Source: Pristionchus mayeri
Lineage: Eukaryota > Nematoda > Chromadorea > Rhabditida > Neodiplogasteridae
Length of the DNA: 64,000 nucleotides
Direction of reading: 5' to 3'
Assembly (NCBI GenBank): GCA_036245805.1
Contig: BTRK01000003.1
Coordinates: forward strand, 44,444,044 to 44,508,043
Below, piece by piece: positions 24,025-36,430 of this stretch. A program made the position numbers and the translations under genes. The notes below the pieces were generated by a model. That model saw only the letters and a program-made list of their open reading frames with translations, ran no database searches and had not been told where the DNA came from. Positions within the stretch are counted from its first letter, which is position 1. Every line of letters begins with the position of its first letter.

Positions 24025-27000
24025 TAGATTGGTTGAGTGAGGTCACCATGAGTAGATTGGATACAAGCTCAAGAAATTAGTTCTCCTCAATAAGGTCTTC
24101 GCTTGATGTGATCACACATTTAGAATTCTCCTATCTTTCAAACACAATGTCACTAGGTGACTGCGCGCTTTCAATTTCGTACTACTTCACCGCATGCCCT
24201 CTTTCGCTAATTCTGCCTTGATGTTGGCTTATATAAAATAGATAAAAAACAATCCCTCACCCTCTACCAGACAGATTTTGCCAGCGGGCAGCTTGGAATC
24301 ACTAATCGAAAGTGAGCTGAAGGAACATGAAAAGACCCCGACAAATAATTCCTAAAAATATGAGAAATCGTTAATGGTCATAGTTAAGCGTGTATTATCA
24401 CTGGTACAATCTTCTGATGGATTATTAACAATTTCAAAAACTTGGAACTTCCTGGAGGCAATTGCGACATGAAGAGCACTCGTGGCAAATTTGCAGGTCT
24501 CTACTTTAAACAATTCCTCGAAAACGAAGCAGAGTGGGAGTTACTTTAAAACTTATTTTCTAGCCGGCAGCGATGCAGCGATCGGAACCCAGCAGCAGTC
24601 CCTGTGATAGCACCAGTTAATTTCCTAACGTAAGCACCGATGAATGTCCGATTCTGAAAAGCTTTCTCGGTTCGCCAAACTTGTGAAAGAAAGGTCACCG
24701 ACAAAAGAATCAGGCTAAGGAAGATTCAAGTGTTCATTTTTTTGCACCACCACACACGTCCTACACAACGTGTCGTAACAAAATTCACACTGTTTCACAT
24801 AATTGTGGAACGGGGACTCACCGGGAGTGGAGAAGGAAATTATTTGGGATTGTTTGCTAAAAATTCTTGGTTCTTCCAATAGAGTTCAACTACAAGCTAC
24901 AATCCACATATCGCGCAGTACATTAAAATTTCATGTTCTGAACACCTAGAGATCGGGTCGACGCACGACAAAAATCCAGAAAATATTTTCAAGATTATAA
25001 TCGATCATTTTGCATCACTGCTGGGACATTATGATGTGCAATTTCAGCAACGCAAAACATTCTGTTACGAATGTGACATGATCACCACTCTTGACAAAGT
25101 AACCTCCCTTCTTTAAACGATAAATCGAAAGCAAAACATGGTGAGAGAGAAGCACATCATCAGCCTTACAAGTCGTCTTTATGCAGCCAGTGTATATTCC
25201 CTCTAGGAGCCCACATCAGTGAAGTGTACCTTTGAAAAGAGCGATTTTTATGTGTTCTATTAATTACACTTGTGCTCGCTTTGTCTTCGAGATAGTGTTT
25301 TAGATTAATGGATATATTTTTAGAAGAATAGCTAGGAATTCACTGCTGCATACAAGAAAATCTGCCTACTCGCCAGGCAACTTTTCAACGCACTCGCCAG
25401 GCAACTTTTCAACAGCGATACCATTCCCAAAATTGTTTCAATCCCTGATCCCAATCAGGCGTTTTACAGTAATCTCAAAAATGAAATTTGATTCGTGCAC
25501 AGCAAAGTACCATTGACCAACAAAAAGTCCACCTTTTCACATAAAAGTGGAGCGCCGGGCAACTCTCAAAACGTACAACTTTGTCAGTCTTTTTTTTGAA
25601 TTTCAACAGAGCTTCAACCTCAACTTATATACAATAACATGGCTGCACGGAAATTAAGAGGGTTATGAATTATTTTAGAAATTATTTCGACTTTTTTTTT
25701 AAGCCCATACAATCACAATTATGCTCACCCGATAGATTTCGAACAATTTTGGAAACTCATCCTGGTACAGGAGCATCCTGGTACACTATTTTGGATGAAA
25801 ACGCTTTCTTGCGCATCACTCTAGTCCACCAGATTAAACTTAAACACCATGCATAGCGAGTCATTATTCACCTTGAACCACCTAAGAATAAACCAAAATA
25901 ACAGCGAACCAGAAAATAATTCAGGAACTATGATTTATCATGCATGGGAAAATCCTACCACTGCTAGGATCTTGCAAGGGTTATGTACAATTTCAGCGCC
26001 AGGGACCATCGAAGAGCGAGTCAATGAGGGATCTTAGTGGAAGGAGGGGAAGGAATAGTTGCAAAGAGTGCTGATGGAAGGAAATGAAAAGCACAATACA
26101 ATATTTTAATGTAATTGATTATTTGCGAAAGGAGCGCAACTGAACATTTCCATAATTTCGCGCAGGTTTATGAGTAGTTTCTGCAACTCAGAAATTCGTG
26201 GCGCACAATTGTGAAAGGTAGTGGGCTTTCGGCAAAACAACATTAACTTCACTTTAAACGAAAGAACCTATTTTTTTAAAACCTAAAAAAATGTTTTTTG
26301 TAGCTATGTTTAACTGCGCACGATCTCATAAAATCCCGATAGAGTGTGTGATTCGCGCGCTCCTCGTTTGTCCTACATAACACAGGTCTTCTGAGAGATG
26401 GCAGGTGGCGTTTGACAAAATGTTCAAAGTGCTCGGATATCTTTGAGATTATCGTGGTAGGTGTCCCTAAGGTCCAGGATCTTTTTGTACATACGTATTC
26501 CGCGATTTCTCAAAACTGCCTAAAAGCCGGCTCTGGAAATTTCGATAATTCAAAAATTCATAAAATGCTTACAAATTGAGCTAGAGTTTCGTTTAAAAAA
26601 CTAAAATGACCGGCGTTACAGTAGAACAACATTTATGTTGACACTGTTTGTGGTGCGAAAAGTCTTAGTTTCGAAAAGTGCAAAAAATCATTTCCTCGAC
26701 ATAATTTTTTCTCATTTTTTCGCCGTCGTGAAAAATAAAGCTACCTTGCCTCCTGAGATTTTATCAGAATCGTAATCTACAACCTTTTTTACCCCAGGAA
26801 AAATTTTTTCAAGAAAATCGAAGATATAGTATTCATCGCGCACCTGCCAAATAATCATGCAACTCCGAGTTTCCTTTTTTCACTATATTTTGAAAGAAAC
26901 AAAGAGGGATGTGTGATTCGCTCAATTACACATAGTTCTTTCCTGTTTTGTGTTTCACGAATATCTCAAACGACCAGCAATTCCTCTTTCATCGCTGCTA

Positions 27001-27264
27001 TCGGGGATCTCTTTTGAAAAGCTCTAAATATATATATTGGTGAAGGCAGAAGGAATTCGAATTTTCGGCCTGTGCCAAGAATATTTTGATTTTCTGAGAT
27101 AGTGTGTTCTATTATATTCAAACAAAAAAAGCTGGAGATCATTGCCGAAACTGGAAAGAAGGCGGGATAATAGTAGGCGGAAAACGTGAAAACGCGAACA
27201 CACCTGGAAAATTCCGAATTTGCTTTTGATTGTTGCAATAAGGTTCAACGCAAAGAAAGTTTGA
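24025..27264. other. intergenic DNA with dispersed repeat motifs, no gene seen
   Basis: There is no coding region I can support. Family-C motifs of the type CACATAATTGTGGAACGG followed by a CGCCGGGC-like block lie near 24,795 and 25,536, with a tandem CGCCAGGCAACTTTTCAACG at 25,372-25,411. Phrases resembling ACAATTTCAGCAACGCAAAAC occur at 25,039 and 25,988 and recur at 40,297. The part from 26,240 to 27,000 is AT-rich with homopolymer runs. Confidence 0.5.
27165..27240. repeat. family-D dispersed repeat copy
   Basis: The phrase GGATAATAGTA followed by GAAAACGTGAAAACGCGAAC and then ACACCTGGAAAATTCCGAATT occurs here. Related copies lie at 42,582 and 57,600, and another is split by the mariner at 44,176-48,034. 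This copy preserves the uninterrupted TA that served as insertion target in the split copy. Confidence 0.55.
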
Positions 27265-27590
27265 AGAGAGACTATCTGAGTGAGTGAACATTTTTGTGAA
27301 GACCCTTGGCAAAGTGCGAAAAATCGAAATCGCCAGAAATGTGCATACATGAAGTACTCATCGAATGCAGTTCATAGGACACATCTGGAGTTACCTAGAT
27401 CACGCTCAGCGAAATGCGCCGAACTTCTCCACAAAAATTACGGTAACCAATTTTTACTCTTTATCGATCAATCGTTGCGTCCTATCTCTTGTAATATGCG
27501 CCATAGCCTACTCATTACCCCACCCAGGACTCATCTTAAACGGATTCAAAACCAGCGAGGACAGTAGAAAAATCGACCAGATTGAATAAT
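27265..27590. repeat. arm of a foldback family (same as 31,599-33,557)
   Basis: The sequence from GAGAGACTATCTGAGTGAGT through GAAGACCCTTGGCAAAGTGC and the CATACATGAAGTACTCATCG phrase matches, with divergence, the outer arm of the nested foldback at 31,599-33,557. The reading continues to GCGAAATGCGCCGAAC. The second arm was not located with confidence. A candidate end region with CTACCGTAAT motifs lies at 27,730-28,030. Confidence 0.5.
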
Positions 27591-28637
27591 AGCAAGTTCA
27601 AATGGGTGGGTATGTCCATTTTTTTATTTATGGAACGTGTAGTGCAGCCTTAGCTCATTCTTTCGTTACAGTATGACAAATAATATGGACCAGTTTTTGA
27701 GAAACTAAAATTTTTTTTTTAAAATCAGTTCGTGATAGGGGCAGTCGACTACCGTACCCCAACTGTTCCTTAGGAAAATTGTTCTCGGGTTATCCAACAC
27801 GCAGTACTCAATGAGGGAAATCGCCTGGCACATGCTGATTTTCGATACGCATCCTCGCCCGACGGCGCGCGGCTCTTCAAAAACTACCGTAATCTGTCAA
27901 AAAATTTTAATCGATTCTAACCGAGTCGGCGGTAGGAGAGATAAGTCGGCGTACGAATTCTAAGATCATTTTTTGCTCGCAATTGTACTCGATCATGTTG
28001 AATCCAAGTTTTGAAAGATTACGGTAGTCTGTAATTTCGAACATTTTTCAAAATTTCTCTAAAACTGGTCGTCAATTATTTTTCATATTTTTGGAAGAAT
28101 CAGCTAAGGCTGTACTACATGTTCCACTGCATTCCGTGAGACGATTTCCAATGGAAGGCCAAAAAAAGATAATTAACAAACAATCAAAGCACGAGTTCTC
28201 CGTGTCAAATTCGAATCTTTATTCTATATTATTTCTTAATTTTTACCTTCAAAATGTATCAAAATTTGTGAACTTTTCAAATTGTGAATTTAAATATATT
28301 AGTAGTAGCAGGGAATACGCTGCCGAAATTTCTAAGATATTTATGAAGAGTAAATTCTTCGAAATGCAAGAGTCTGCAATGCGATATTTCGAGCATGCAG
28401 ACTTGTGCTTCGACCGGTGTATGTAATTATTCGGATGACGAAACTAGCAGTTACTCGCAACATCTTCGGCGATAGTAAACAAATTTAAATAATAGTTCTG
28501 CAGCAACCTGACGCGTGCTTCAACCATCGTATGCAATTTTGCGGGTCGAGATGGGGAGCGATTGTAGAGATGAGTGCTTCCATTGTAAAAAGCATGTTAA
28601 TATTCCCGTGCCTCGTTAAGCCGGGATCTGACCTGGC
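27591..28637. other. AT-rich intergenic DNA, no gene seen
   Basis: It contains short inverted CTACCGTAA / TTACGGTAG motifs (27,890 and 28,020), common in nematode palindromic repeats. A 111-codon frame at 28,091-28,426 is low-complexity and AT-rich with no motif, so I do not call it a gene. Confidence 0.5.
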
Positions 28638-28674
28638 TATACAAATACAAATAAATACAAATACAAATAGTTTA
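28638..28674 (-). repeat. A-rich simple tail of LINE relic
   Basis: A run of ACAAATACAAATA units (TATTTG on the minus strand) follows the stop codon of the neighbouring minus-strand reverse transcriptase relic, after about 120 bp of 3' sequence containing AATAAA. This is the usual 3' tail of a non-LTR retrotransposon and marks its 3' end. Confidence 0.7.
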
Positions 28675-28788
28675 TTCCATCGATAAATGTACTTTAGGTA
28701 CGAGAAATTCTTTGAAGATGTTGATGGAAGGTCAGTCGCTCCTTGGCGACTTGTGCATGGGAGAGGGGTCGAGGCATTAGGGGTGGAA

Positions 28789-29442
28789 TTATATACGTAT
28801 ACGTGAGGGCGGAAGGTCTTTCGGTGCCAGAGAGAGAACAAATGAACGAAAACTATGTGGAAGTGAGGATACAATATCGAAGGGGAGAGTATTCCAAATA
28901 GAAATAGTCCTGCTTACAACAGTTGAATGAGTGGTCTTAATTAGGTAGGGAATCGATAACCGTAAGGGGTGTGATGATCGTAGGTTGTGCGAGATCGGTG
29001 AAACACGAAATAGAAATGAAGAGTTTAATTTATAATGCCCATGAACACAATTGTGAATAAATAGCAGGTCGGTGATGATCCTTTTGCGCTCTAAAGTAGC
29101 AAGTCCGAGATATTTAATTCTATCATAATATTTAGTGGTGGCATCGAGTTCGCATCTTCTAAACAGTCTACGAGAGAAGTTTCTTTGTAGAGACTCTAGC
29201 ATATTGGTGAGGCCAATGGCAGTTGGATTCCAAATGGGACTAGCATACATCGCCAATGGTAAAATAAAGGCCTTATACGCTTTAAGATAGATTTGTGAGT
29301 CTGAACTTCTGAATGATTTGAAGAGAACATTAATCTTTGCATCTATGCATCGATACGTATCGTTCGTCAACATCACTCTCCATCTCACACTTCCGGGACG
29401 GGGAGATAACGAGAACGAGAACGCAGTGATGGAAACAGCCAT
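28789..29442 (-). pseudogene. non-LTR retrotransposon reverse transcriptase, C-terminal relic
   Basis: An open frame of 217 codons. From about residue 22 on it reads as the carboxy part of a LINE pol protein (jockey/CR1 type). AYKAFILPLAMYASPIWNP (residues about 56-74) corresponds to the thumb-region motif 'F..P.L.YA.P.W.P'. YDRIKYLGLATLERKRI and DLLFIHNCVHG correspond to the conserved 'RL..LGL.SL..RR...DL...YK..NG' segment. The end of the frame contains SIWNTLP. The palm catalytic YxDD region and the endonuclease domain are absent, so this is a 5'-truncated dead copy, which is common for LINEs. The first ~20 residues are probably flanking DNA that happens to be open. The tail is at 28,638-28,674. 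Confidence 0.85.
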
Positions 29443-29838
29443 TCATATTCCGATCAGGAACATCCGCTCTATTGAGTGCTTCCGGAGGCAGAAAGGGGTG
29501 TACTACTCTAGAGGACGCGAGGTTTTAACATTTTCCAAAGCTCTTCGAGAACTATTGGCAAAATGACAAGGTAATTGTGGTAGTAGAGCCGCTGAAGCGC
29601 GGGCTAACCTGGTGCAATTTTTGAAAAAAAATTTCGTTTGCTTTTTTTCATCCAGTGAGACATTTTTTGTCGAAGAAAATTGATATAGCAATAAACATGG
29701 TAATAAATTGTAGCAACACTAAAACATCGAAAAGCTCATTCGTGTAGAACTTGAAGTCTTATACCTCTACTTCTTTCTATACACATACGCAATTAGACTA
29801 ACCTATGAAATAGGTACAACTTGTATTCTTCTCATCTA
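29443..29838. other. no recognisable feature
   Basis: AT-rich DNA between two LINE relics. No coding or repeat signal is seen. Confidence 0.4.
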
Positions 29839-30173
29839 ATGCGTTCGTAATTGAGATGCTCAGGTCGAAAGATCCAACCATATCAACCACTAGGGATCAC
29901 GCCAGTGGGAATACCGAAGATGACTAGGATGAGTTTTTTGCAACCAAAGTGTTGACTGAGAGACTCGAATTGTGGAGAGAGCGAACTGCTCATCCAGATC
30001 CCGCCTAGCGTGGAGAGGAAGAGATGACGATGCGAGGACTACACCATGATGAAGAATTGAAGAAGAATGTATTTCCCCTTTCGTGTCTTTGTTGTTTTAT
30101 TTATTGTACGACCCCTATTGTTTTCTTTTTTCGACCTGGATAAAAATGATGATGATGATGATGATGATGATGA
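29839..30173 (+). mobile_element. possible LINE 3' end with (ATG)n tail
   Basis: A plus-strand stretch reads in one frame RLTERLELWRERTAHPDPA before a stop. It is followed by a T-rich 3' region and a perfect (ATG)9 tract at 30,146-30,172. A coding scrap followed by a simple trinucleotide tail is typical of 5'-truncated LINE 3' ends. The family is not identifiable and the coding similarity is weak. Confidence 0.35.
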
Positions 30174-31598
30174 TAATCATTGATGCAGTGAACTCGTGCT
30201 TGATGTTGGTCAAAGGATCCAAAATAATATTTTCGAGTTTCTTCTTTGCTCCATCGCCTTCATCTCATTAAAATTAATACTCAATTTGTTTTTCAATTTT
30301 TTTTTCGTTCGACGGAAAGGGGGTCTACAAAATATGTCCTACTCCACGCCCAGTGCGCATCTACCGAGATTTCTTAATTTAGGAAAGCCCTTTCGTATAA
30401 CGCACGTTGTTTTTTGCGCGTTTTGTGCGTTGAAGTCTGACTCTGATTTGTGTGCACATCGTACATAAGTAGCCAATTGTTGCTTTGATTGACAAGCACG
30501 ATACTGGCCACAGGTTACGACTGAAGAGCTTTTGAAAATATTAATATTGTAAGAACACGTGCAATTCGAGGTTGCGTCCATACGTTGTAAACTGTCGGAA
30601 GCCCTTATACACAATGGTTTCGAAGTGAATAGATAATATAAAATTATATTATGAATATTTCTCTTTAAAATACGTATGATAGTCCACCTCGGATTTAACT
30701 GTATAGAGTATTTTCATCCAGGTCTTTCTCGTTGACTGACTCAATGTTGACATGGTGGCTCCAGGTTGGACAGAGGATCGATTTGTCTCGAGGAGATGAG
30801 TTATTCTTATTGAAGCGAACAGGATGTGACGGTGTGACGGTATATCGTGATGAATGCAAACACTGCATTGTATTTTGGATTACTACTCAAAGGCACTTGA
30901 GCTTTACGGTCGATGCTTCATCCTTTCCTAATGAATAGACGATGCGAATCACCAATTTAGCAAGTGGTTGTGTGGTTCTGATTTTCTCCAGAAATAAAGG
31001 TATAGAGAAAAAAAAGTTAATTTAGGAGCAACTGAGGATCTATCGTACAACATTGTTTTGTGTACGATGGATACTAGGGTTCGCCATTCGACGTTAGCGC
31101 TTCGCGTCTAAGTAGAAGACATTCACAATTTCGCATTGGTATTGTCTCCGTCCATGTTTCATGCTCTTATTCTTTTCTTTCCGACTCTCAAGCTGGGCTC
31201 CGTGCTACATAAGGGGGGAGTATTTGTTTATGGCCGCAAAGTTGAAAGCGATTGCTTTACTGGATATTTGGAGGAAATAGAGAGCGAGTAGGGCATGAAT
31301 GTGCTTGGTGGGGTTGAGAGGAATGGTTGTGCATCACCAGATACTTCGTTAGAAGTGAGCGTGTAACTAAAGACAAGAAGTTAGTGGAGCTAACAATTCA
31401 AATGAGTGATAAATGCGATAAAGAGATGGGAACGAGGAAAGAGATGAAGTGTTCTTTTCACAGTGTTGCCATGCTAGTGCTGTCGGGACGATTGCGAAAA
31501 CTCATTTTCAAAATTGTTCAATTCCTGTCTCAACTGTGCTCAAGTGAGGTTCTAGTTTCCGAGATTGTTCTTAACTTATCGGGAATGCCTTCCAGTAA
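30174..31598. other. intergenic DNA, no gene seen
   Basis: A dispersed repeat copy at 30,735-30,820 (TGACTGACTC, CATGGTGGCTCCA, then TCGAGGAGATGAGTTATTCT) has a diverged relative at 44,042-44,125. The remainder shows no coding signal that I trust. Confidence 0.45.
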
Positions 31599-31844
31599 TA
31601 AGATAAACTGTTTGACTCGGTGAACATATGCTTGGCAAAGTTCGAAAAATCGAAATTGCCCAAAACTTGCATACATGTAGTACTCAACGAAGCCTGCTCA
31701 CCTACCACATATTTAGTGTTCTAAAACATTCCCAACGAAGTGCGCCAAACATTAGAGGTGCTACCGTAATCCCACGATGTTTGTTAGTTCGTCATCGATT
31801 AGAACGACATATATTCTAAAACATCCGACGCTGCTTGCCCATTA

Positions 31845-32590
31845 TACCACACAATTTTCATTTCGATCTGATTCAAACCCATCGAGAAAAATCGAAAAGT
31901 CGAAAAAAATTTAAATTTTAAATTTTAGTTCGTTCAGATGGGTGGGAATGAACCATTATTATTTCACTGTTGCATAGAGCCCCCATGGCACATTCTAAAA
32001 TAAAAATATGGAAAAAATAAAAAGGTCGGTTTTTGAGATATTGACGAAAAAGGACTAAATCTTAGAATAAAGCCAGTTTGTGATAAGCTCGATAGCCTAC
32101 CGTAACCCATCCTGGATGCAGTACTCGAAAAACTAAATCGATTATCATTATCAGAATGTCGATATTCCTTTGCGCGCGCGGGAGCACAGGTCTTTAAAAT
32201 CTACCGTAATTTCACATGGATTACGGTAGCTTTTAAAGATCTGTGCTCCCGCGCGCGCGAAGGAATATCGAAATTCTGATAATGATAATCGACTTAGTTT
32301 ATCGAGTACTGCATCCAGGATGGGCTACGGTAGGCTATCGAGCTTATCACAAACCGGCTTTATTCTAAGATTTAGTCCTTTTTCGTCAATATCTCAAAAA
32401 CCGACCTTTTTTTTTTTTCCATACTTTTATTTTTTTTTGAATGTGCCATGGGGGCTCTATGCAACGGTGAAATAAAAATGGTTCATTCTCACCCATCTGA
32501 ACGAACTAAAATTTAAAATTTAAATTTTTTTCGACTTTTCGATAATTCTCGATGGGTTTGAATCAGATCGAAATGAAAATTGTGTGGTAT
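31845..32590. mobile_element. inner foldback palindrome nested in the outer one
   Basis: This is a near-complete palindrome with arms of about 370 bp and its centre near 32,216. The centre reads CTACCGTAATTTCACATGGA and then ATTACGGTAG. The ends are CCACACAATTTTCATTTCGA and its reverse complement, flanked by TATA on both sides (a likely target duplication). Both arms include the phrase CGCGCGCGGGAGCACAG or its complement, TTTAGTCCTTTTTCGTCAAT, and GGGGGCTCTATGCAAC-like sequence. Differences between arms are few, so it is younger than its host element. Confidence 0.85.
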
Positions 32591-32591
32591 A

Positions 32592-33302
32592 ATTAGAGAC
32601 CGCAAGGTGGGTGACCGAATTGCTTTGGCAGGGTCATTTGTGGGTCTAATGTATCCCTTTGGGGCTAAATCAGGCCATACTTTTTGCCGTTTGGAGATAT
32701 CGTATCGTTGACTCGAGTTATGGCCCAAAAACACCTCGAAAGAGTCACAACGGAAAGGGAGTCGAAATCGGGACGAGAGCGAAGTGGAGCCCGCTCTGCC
32801 TGGTTTCTCCAAAAGTTTGAGCATAGCTTCGCGTCGAGCTTGCTCGAGGATGAGAGGAATGGCAGTGGTCCTCAAGAGCGCGCGCTCTCTGCACACGCCG
32901 GGTGAGAGATAAGCGAGCAAGTAGAGAGGAAGCACCGCCCCTTTGCAGTTCCATTAGCGCACGCTCTTGAACCTTTGAAATGAAATGATTAATCGGAAAA
33001 AAATCCAAAAAATACGTTCAATCGACGCCTAAAATCAGGAACTATCCATCGCACCATGCCCGTGTTAAGAATTGTCGTCGGAACCTTTTCATTCCCCTAT
33101 CATGAACCCTAAATCGGTCTTTTTTAGATATTTCTGATTAGATAATGCATGACGGGCACCCTGTCGTTTATAGACACTATTTAGACGTACCCAAAAATAT
33201 TTTTTCCATATTTTTTGGATAAGTATTCGCTGCGTCATTTCAAGAACCAGATTTCGACGCGCCTCTTTCTCCTCCTAAGTGGGCGGAGCCTGCGGTCTCT
33301 AA
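32592..33302. mobile_element. small TIR-bounded insertion
   Basis: The segment begins TTAGAGACCGCA and ends TGCGGTCTCTAA, a 12-bp inverted repeat, with TATAA-like sequence on each side. It fills the rest of the gap between the arms of the outer foldback. The interior is unlike the arms and has no conserved coding region. Overlapping frames of 73-140 codons on both strands have no recognisable motif. The superfamily is unclear. Confidence 0.5.
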
Positions 33303-33557
33303 GTATAATGGGCAAGCAGCGTCGGATGTTTTAGAATATATGCCGTTCTAATCAATGCCGAAATAATAAAAATCGTGGGATTACGGTAGCACCTCTAATG
33401 TTTGGCGCACTTCGTTGGGAATGTTTTAGAACACTAAATAAGTGGTGGGTGAGTAGGCTTCGTCGAGTACTACATGTATTCAAATTTTGGGCGAATTCGA
33501 TTTTTTCACTTTGCCAAGGGTCTTCACAAATATGTTCACTCACTCAGATAGTTTCTC

Positions 33558-35661
33558 ATAATTGACCGACCGATCTTTCAAATAATTATATTTTTCATGA
33601 CAATTCCTGACTGTTTTCACTTTTCATCATCTTCCTGGGCTGTGGATCCTCGTCCCACAGTTATGTTCAGAACAGGATGTGCTATTCAATGTATATGCAA
33701 TGTTAGCCATCCATGTCGCGCATAAGTTAGTTCAATATCAAAGATAAAAAATAAGATTCTATAAAATACTGTTTGAAAAAAAAAACATATTTATTCAACG
33801 AATTTGGGGGGATGAAATTTCACTGGTGAAATTTCAAAATCCTTTTAGATTCCTTCCGTTCATATCTCACTCGTGGACCCACTCTTCGTCCTTCAAAGCG
33901 GGAAGCTATGCTCTCCACCTTGGCCAGAGGAGCATCCAGTAGAAGATAAGAAAATGAAATCTCTGGACAACTCATTACTAGATTGACAGTGTGTAGAAGA
34001 TGTAGAACGAGTGGAACTAATAACGACATGGTTGGGTGAATGAATAATGCGAACGCTTTTGAGCAATATGATTGAAATTACAGCGTTCTCGAATCGCAAG
34101 TCGACTTCCCGTTTCGAATTTGCCTTAAATGGCGAGCTTTTTGTTGGGCAACGATTGTTCCTCTTTTTTTGTCTCACAATTAGAAAACAAATTATTCATT
34201 CATCTGCCGGTTAGATCTATTCATAAATCATGCAATTATGATCTCAACCCCAAAATGATAACGAATGACTGCAAGAGGGAATGCGAAAAAAAACTGAGGC
34301 AATTATTCTTCTGTTTTCATGTTCGCTTCTTTCGTGGTTCTGGCAGATTAGCTAATGCTGAATGTTGAGCTGTCCTCGTCACTGCCTACCGCGAGGTAGA
34401 TCAAAGGAAGGGGACTACAATAATTATTGTCTCTGTTTCTCTTTCGAGGGATCGGGTGACCTAGAGGGGGTGTTGATTTTATTTATAATTGAGCTCCTTT
34501 CACAATCGAGTTCAAGGGCATTTCAGGTTTCCAATATCGCTCATAACATAGCGAAATTATCTAGCACCTCTTGGTCGTCGAAAAAAAATATAATATTGAA
34601 ATAAATTAATTGAGCAATTCCATGTCCCAATATTCAATAGTCAGACAGCGGCTTAGATGGTGAAATTTACTATGTTTCCGGTATTAATTCCACTCATTTG
34701 ACAAGGCATAAATAGGGTTTAGTAATTATTTAAATATTTAACACATTATCTCCATCGAGTACGCCGCTTTCTCTACTGTTCAGTCACAATCATCATAAGT
34801 TTGGAGAGGGAGAGAGACGGTAGGGATTAGGATAGACAATGTTTCATTGAATGGCAAGGACAGTTGGTAGGGGGATAAAATAAGAAATGTGGTTGATTTG
34901 ATGCTGCCTCTTTCAAACAAGGCCGAATAGCTATCCCCGGTTGTTTCATGTTACGGTTTTAGGTAAGTATGTAATCCAAAGCCAGAGATAATTAGCGAAA
35001 TTGGGCATGCGGAGAAGTAGAACGAAATCGAAAGCGAGATTGAAATAAAATGAGACTGAATTGGTAATATGCAATTGTTTGGGTGACGTGGGATAATTGC
35101 CCAATACATAGTACATACGAAGCGCTAATATTGCAAGTGATAAGTAATTTTCTTTCAATATGTCTTCAATTTATTAATGAAACTTTTAATATAGTTGTAA
35201 GCTCCTACTGAATTGTGTCGATGCCCACTGAACTATCAGCGTGCAACACAGTAATGTCCAGTGAAAGAAAAAATATATAAGAACGCGAGACTAAGGAAAA
35301 ATTGGAACTACAGTGTAGTACAAATCGCTCGGAGAGTTTGCGTTCCTAAGTTGTCTGAAATGACGTAATTGTGCTTGTACAGCAATGAGAGGCATTGCTT
35401 GCGATACAATAAGACTTTCATATTATTGTGTCTGTCGCAGCTTGTATGTAAGCATAATAGACCAAGCACTATTTTTTGCCTTTCATAGTAGAGAGAGAGT
35501 GCGTGTGTGCGATGAACAGGGAAAATCAAGCAGTTTACCCTCATCAGGTGTAACTTCTCTCCTGCGTGCTGTAGGACAGAATATTGTGTGCCTCTGACTC
35601 GCACGCTAGCTGCATCGCTACCAAGGGTGGAGTATCTCTCTTTGTGGCTTTTGGCGCTCGG

Positions 35662-35662
<1 letters not shown>
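33558..35662. other. intergenic DNA, no gene seen
   Basis: No supported gene. A family-A dispersed repeat copy is at 34,370-34,460 (CGCGAGGTAGATCAAAGGAA, TCTGTTTCTCTTTCGAGGGATCG). Another begins at 35,490 and runs to 35,650 (CTCATCAGGTGTAACTTCTC, CTGCGTGCTGTAGGACAG, CGCTAGCTGC). A diverged family-C copy is at 35,318-35,365. AT-rich DNA fills the rest. Confidence 0.45.
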
Positions 35663-35699
<37 letters not shown>

Positions 35700-35790
35700 T
35701 TATCAAATCAGGCAATATGCTCAGATGAGGATGTGTCTATATTCTTCATAGGTTGCACTTCACCAGTGTGTGCCAATAGCTCGGCTCAGG
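35663..35790 (-). mobile_element. RTE-type LINE 3' end with (TTGA)n tail
   Basis: Nine TCAA units (TTGA on the minus strand) are followed by about 90 bp that align with the 3' end of the RTE relic at 38,572-38,670. Shared phrases include TTTATCA-CAGGCAATA-TGCTC, ATGAGGATG-GTCT-TA-TCTTCATA and CACCAG-GTG. It is a severely 5'-truncated minus-strand copy of the same family, with no coding sequence left. Confidence 0.65.
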
Positions 35791-36330
35791 ATGGTTAATC
35801 AATGAAAACGGTCTGCTTCTAGTATGCTGAATACGTTGCGGATGAATACGTATTGGAGAGATAGATTTTTTTTAATGTTGAAAAGTGAAAGGTTACTTTA
35901 AATTAAAATATATACTGGCATGTTGATTCACGTTCCCCATGAAACAGTATGTCTCAATGAAGAGACATTAGGTGGCGATTATAAATATGACAAATATTAT
36001 TGTTGAGTGTTGTATTGATTGTTTGATTTGTAGCGATTCCTGTCAAGCATGATATTGATCTGGATTGAAGGAATCAGGCATCCATGATCAGGTACATATT
36101 CTATGGAAATTGCTGTTTGGGGAATTCTGCTATATGCGTATCTCCAGCTCTACTGATTCTCACAGTCATGCCATAGGTTCATAGGGCGATTTGGCTTGAT
36201 CAATGTATTATTTTTTTCGTTTAAACAATTTTTTCCTAGTACAAACATTTGTTGAGCAAGAGCGATGAACTAGGCTGCTTTAAGTTCCGTCATGGGTCGT
36301 AAATCTAGAACACAAAATAAGCCACGCCTG
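35791..36330. other. intergenic DNA, no gene seen
   Basis: AT-rich DNA with no coding or structural signal I can support. Confidence 0.4.
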
Positions 36331-36430
36331 AGATGTACTCATCGAGTACTACATGTATGCACATTTAGGAGGATCTTGATTTTTGGCCTAGTGCCAAGCA
36401 TATGTTCAATGTCTCAGACAGTCTCTCTTA
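36331..36430 (-). repeat. end fragment of the 31,599-33,557 foldback family
   Basis: CATCGAGTACTACATGTATG, then a diverged TTGATTTTTGGCCTAGTGCC, AAGCATATGTTCAATGTCTC and AGACAGTCTCTCTT match the right outer arm of that foldback in the same orientation. A family-C motif on the minus strand follows at 36,435-36,495. Confidence 0.5.

Larger units (their letters stand above)
31599..33557. mobile_element. outer foldback element, interrupted by two insertions
   Basis: The arms are 31,599-31,853 and 33,295-33,557 and are inverted copies of each other. Shared phrases include GTTCTAAAACATTCC, AAACATTAGAGGTGCTACCG and ACATCCGACGCTGCTTGCCC. The right outer end reads GAAACTATCTGAGTGAGTGA on the minus strand. 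The arms meet at an ATTATA/TATAAT sequence, where a second foldback (31,845-32,590) and another TIR-bounded segment (32,592-33,302) now sit. The arms are diverged by small indels, including one of about 9 bp near the outer end. Relatives occur at 27,265 and 36,331. Confidence 0.75.

Noticed and set aside
32513..33008. Overlapping frames of 73-140 codons on both strands in the GC-richer part of the nested foldback
   Set aside because: No domain is recognisable. The frames run from one element into another, and both strands are equally open.
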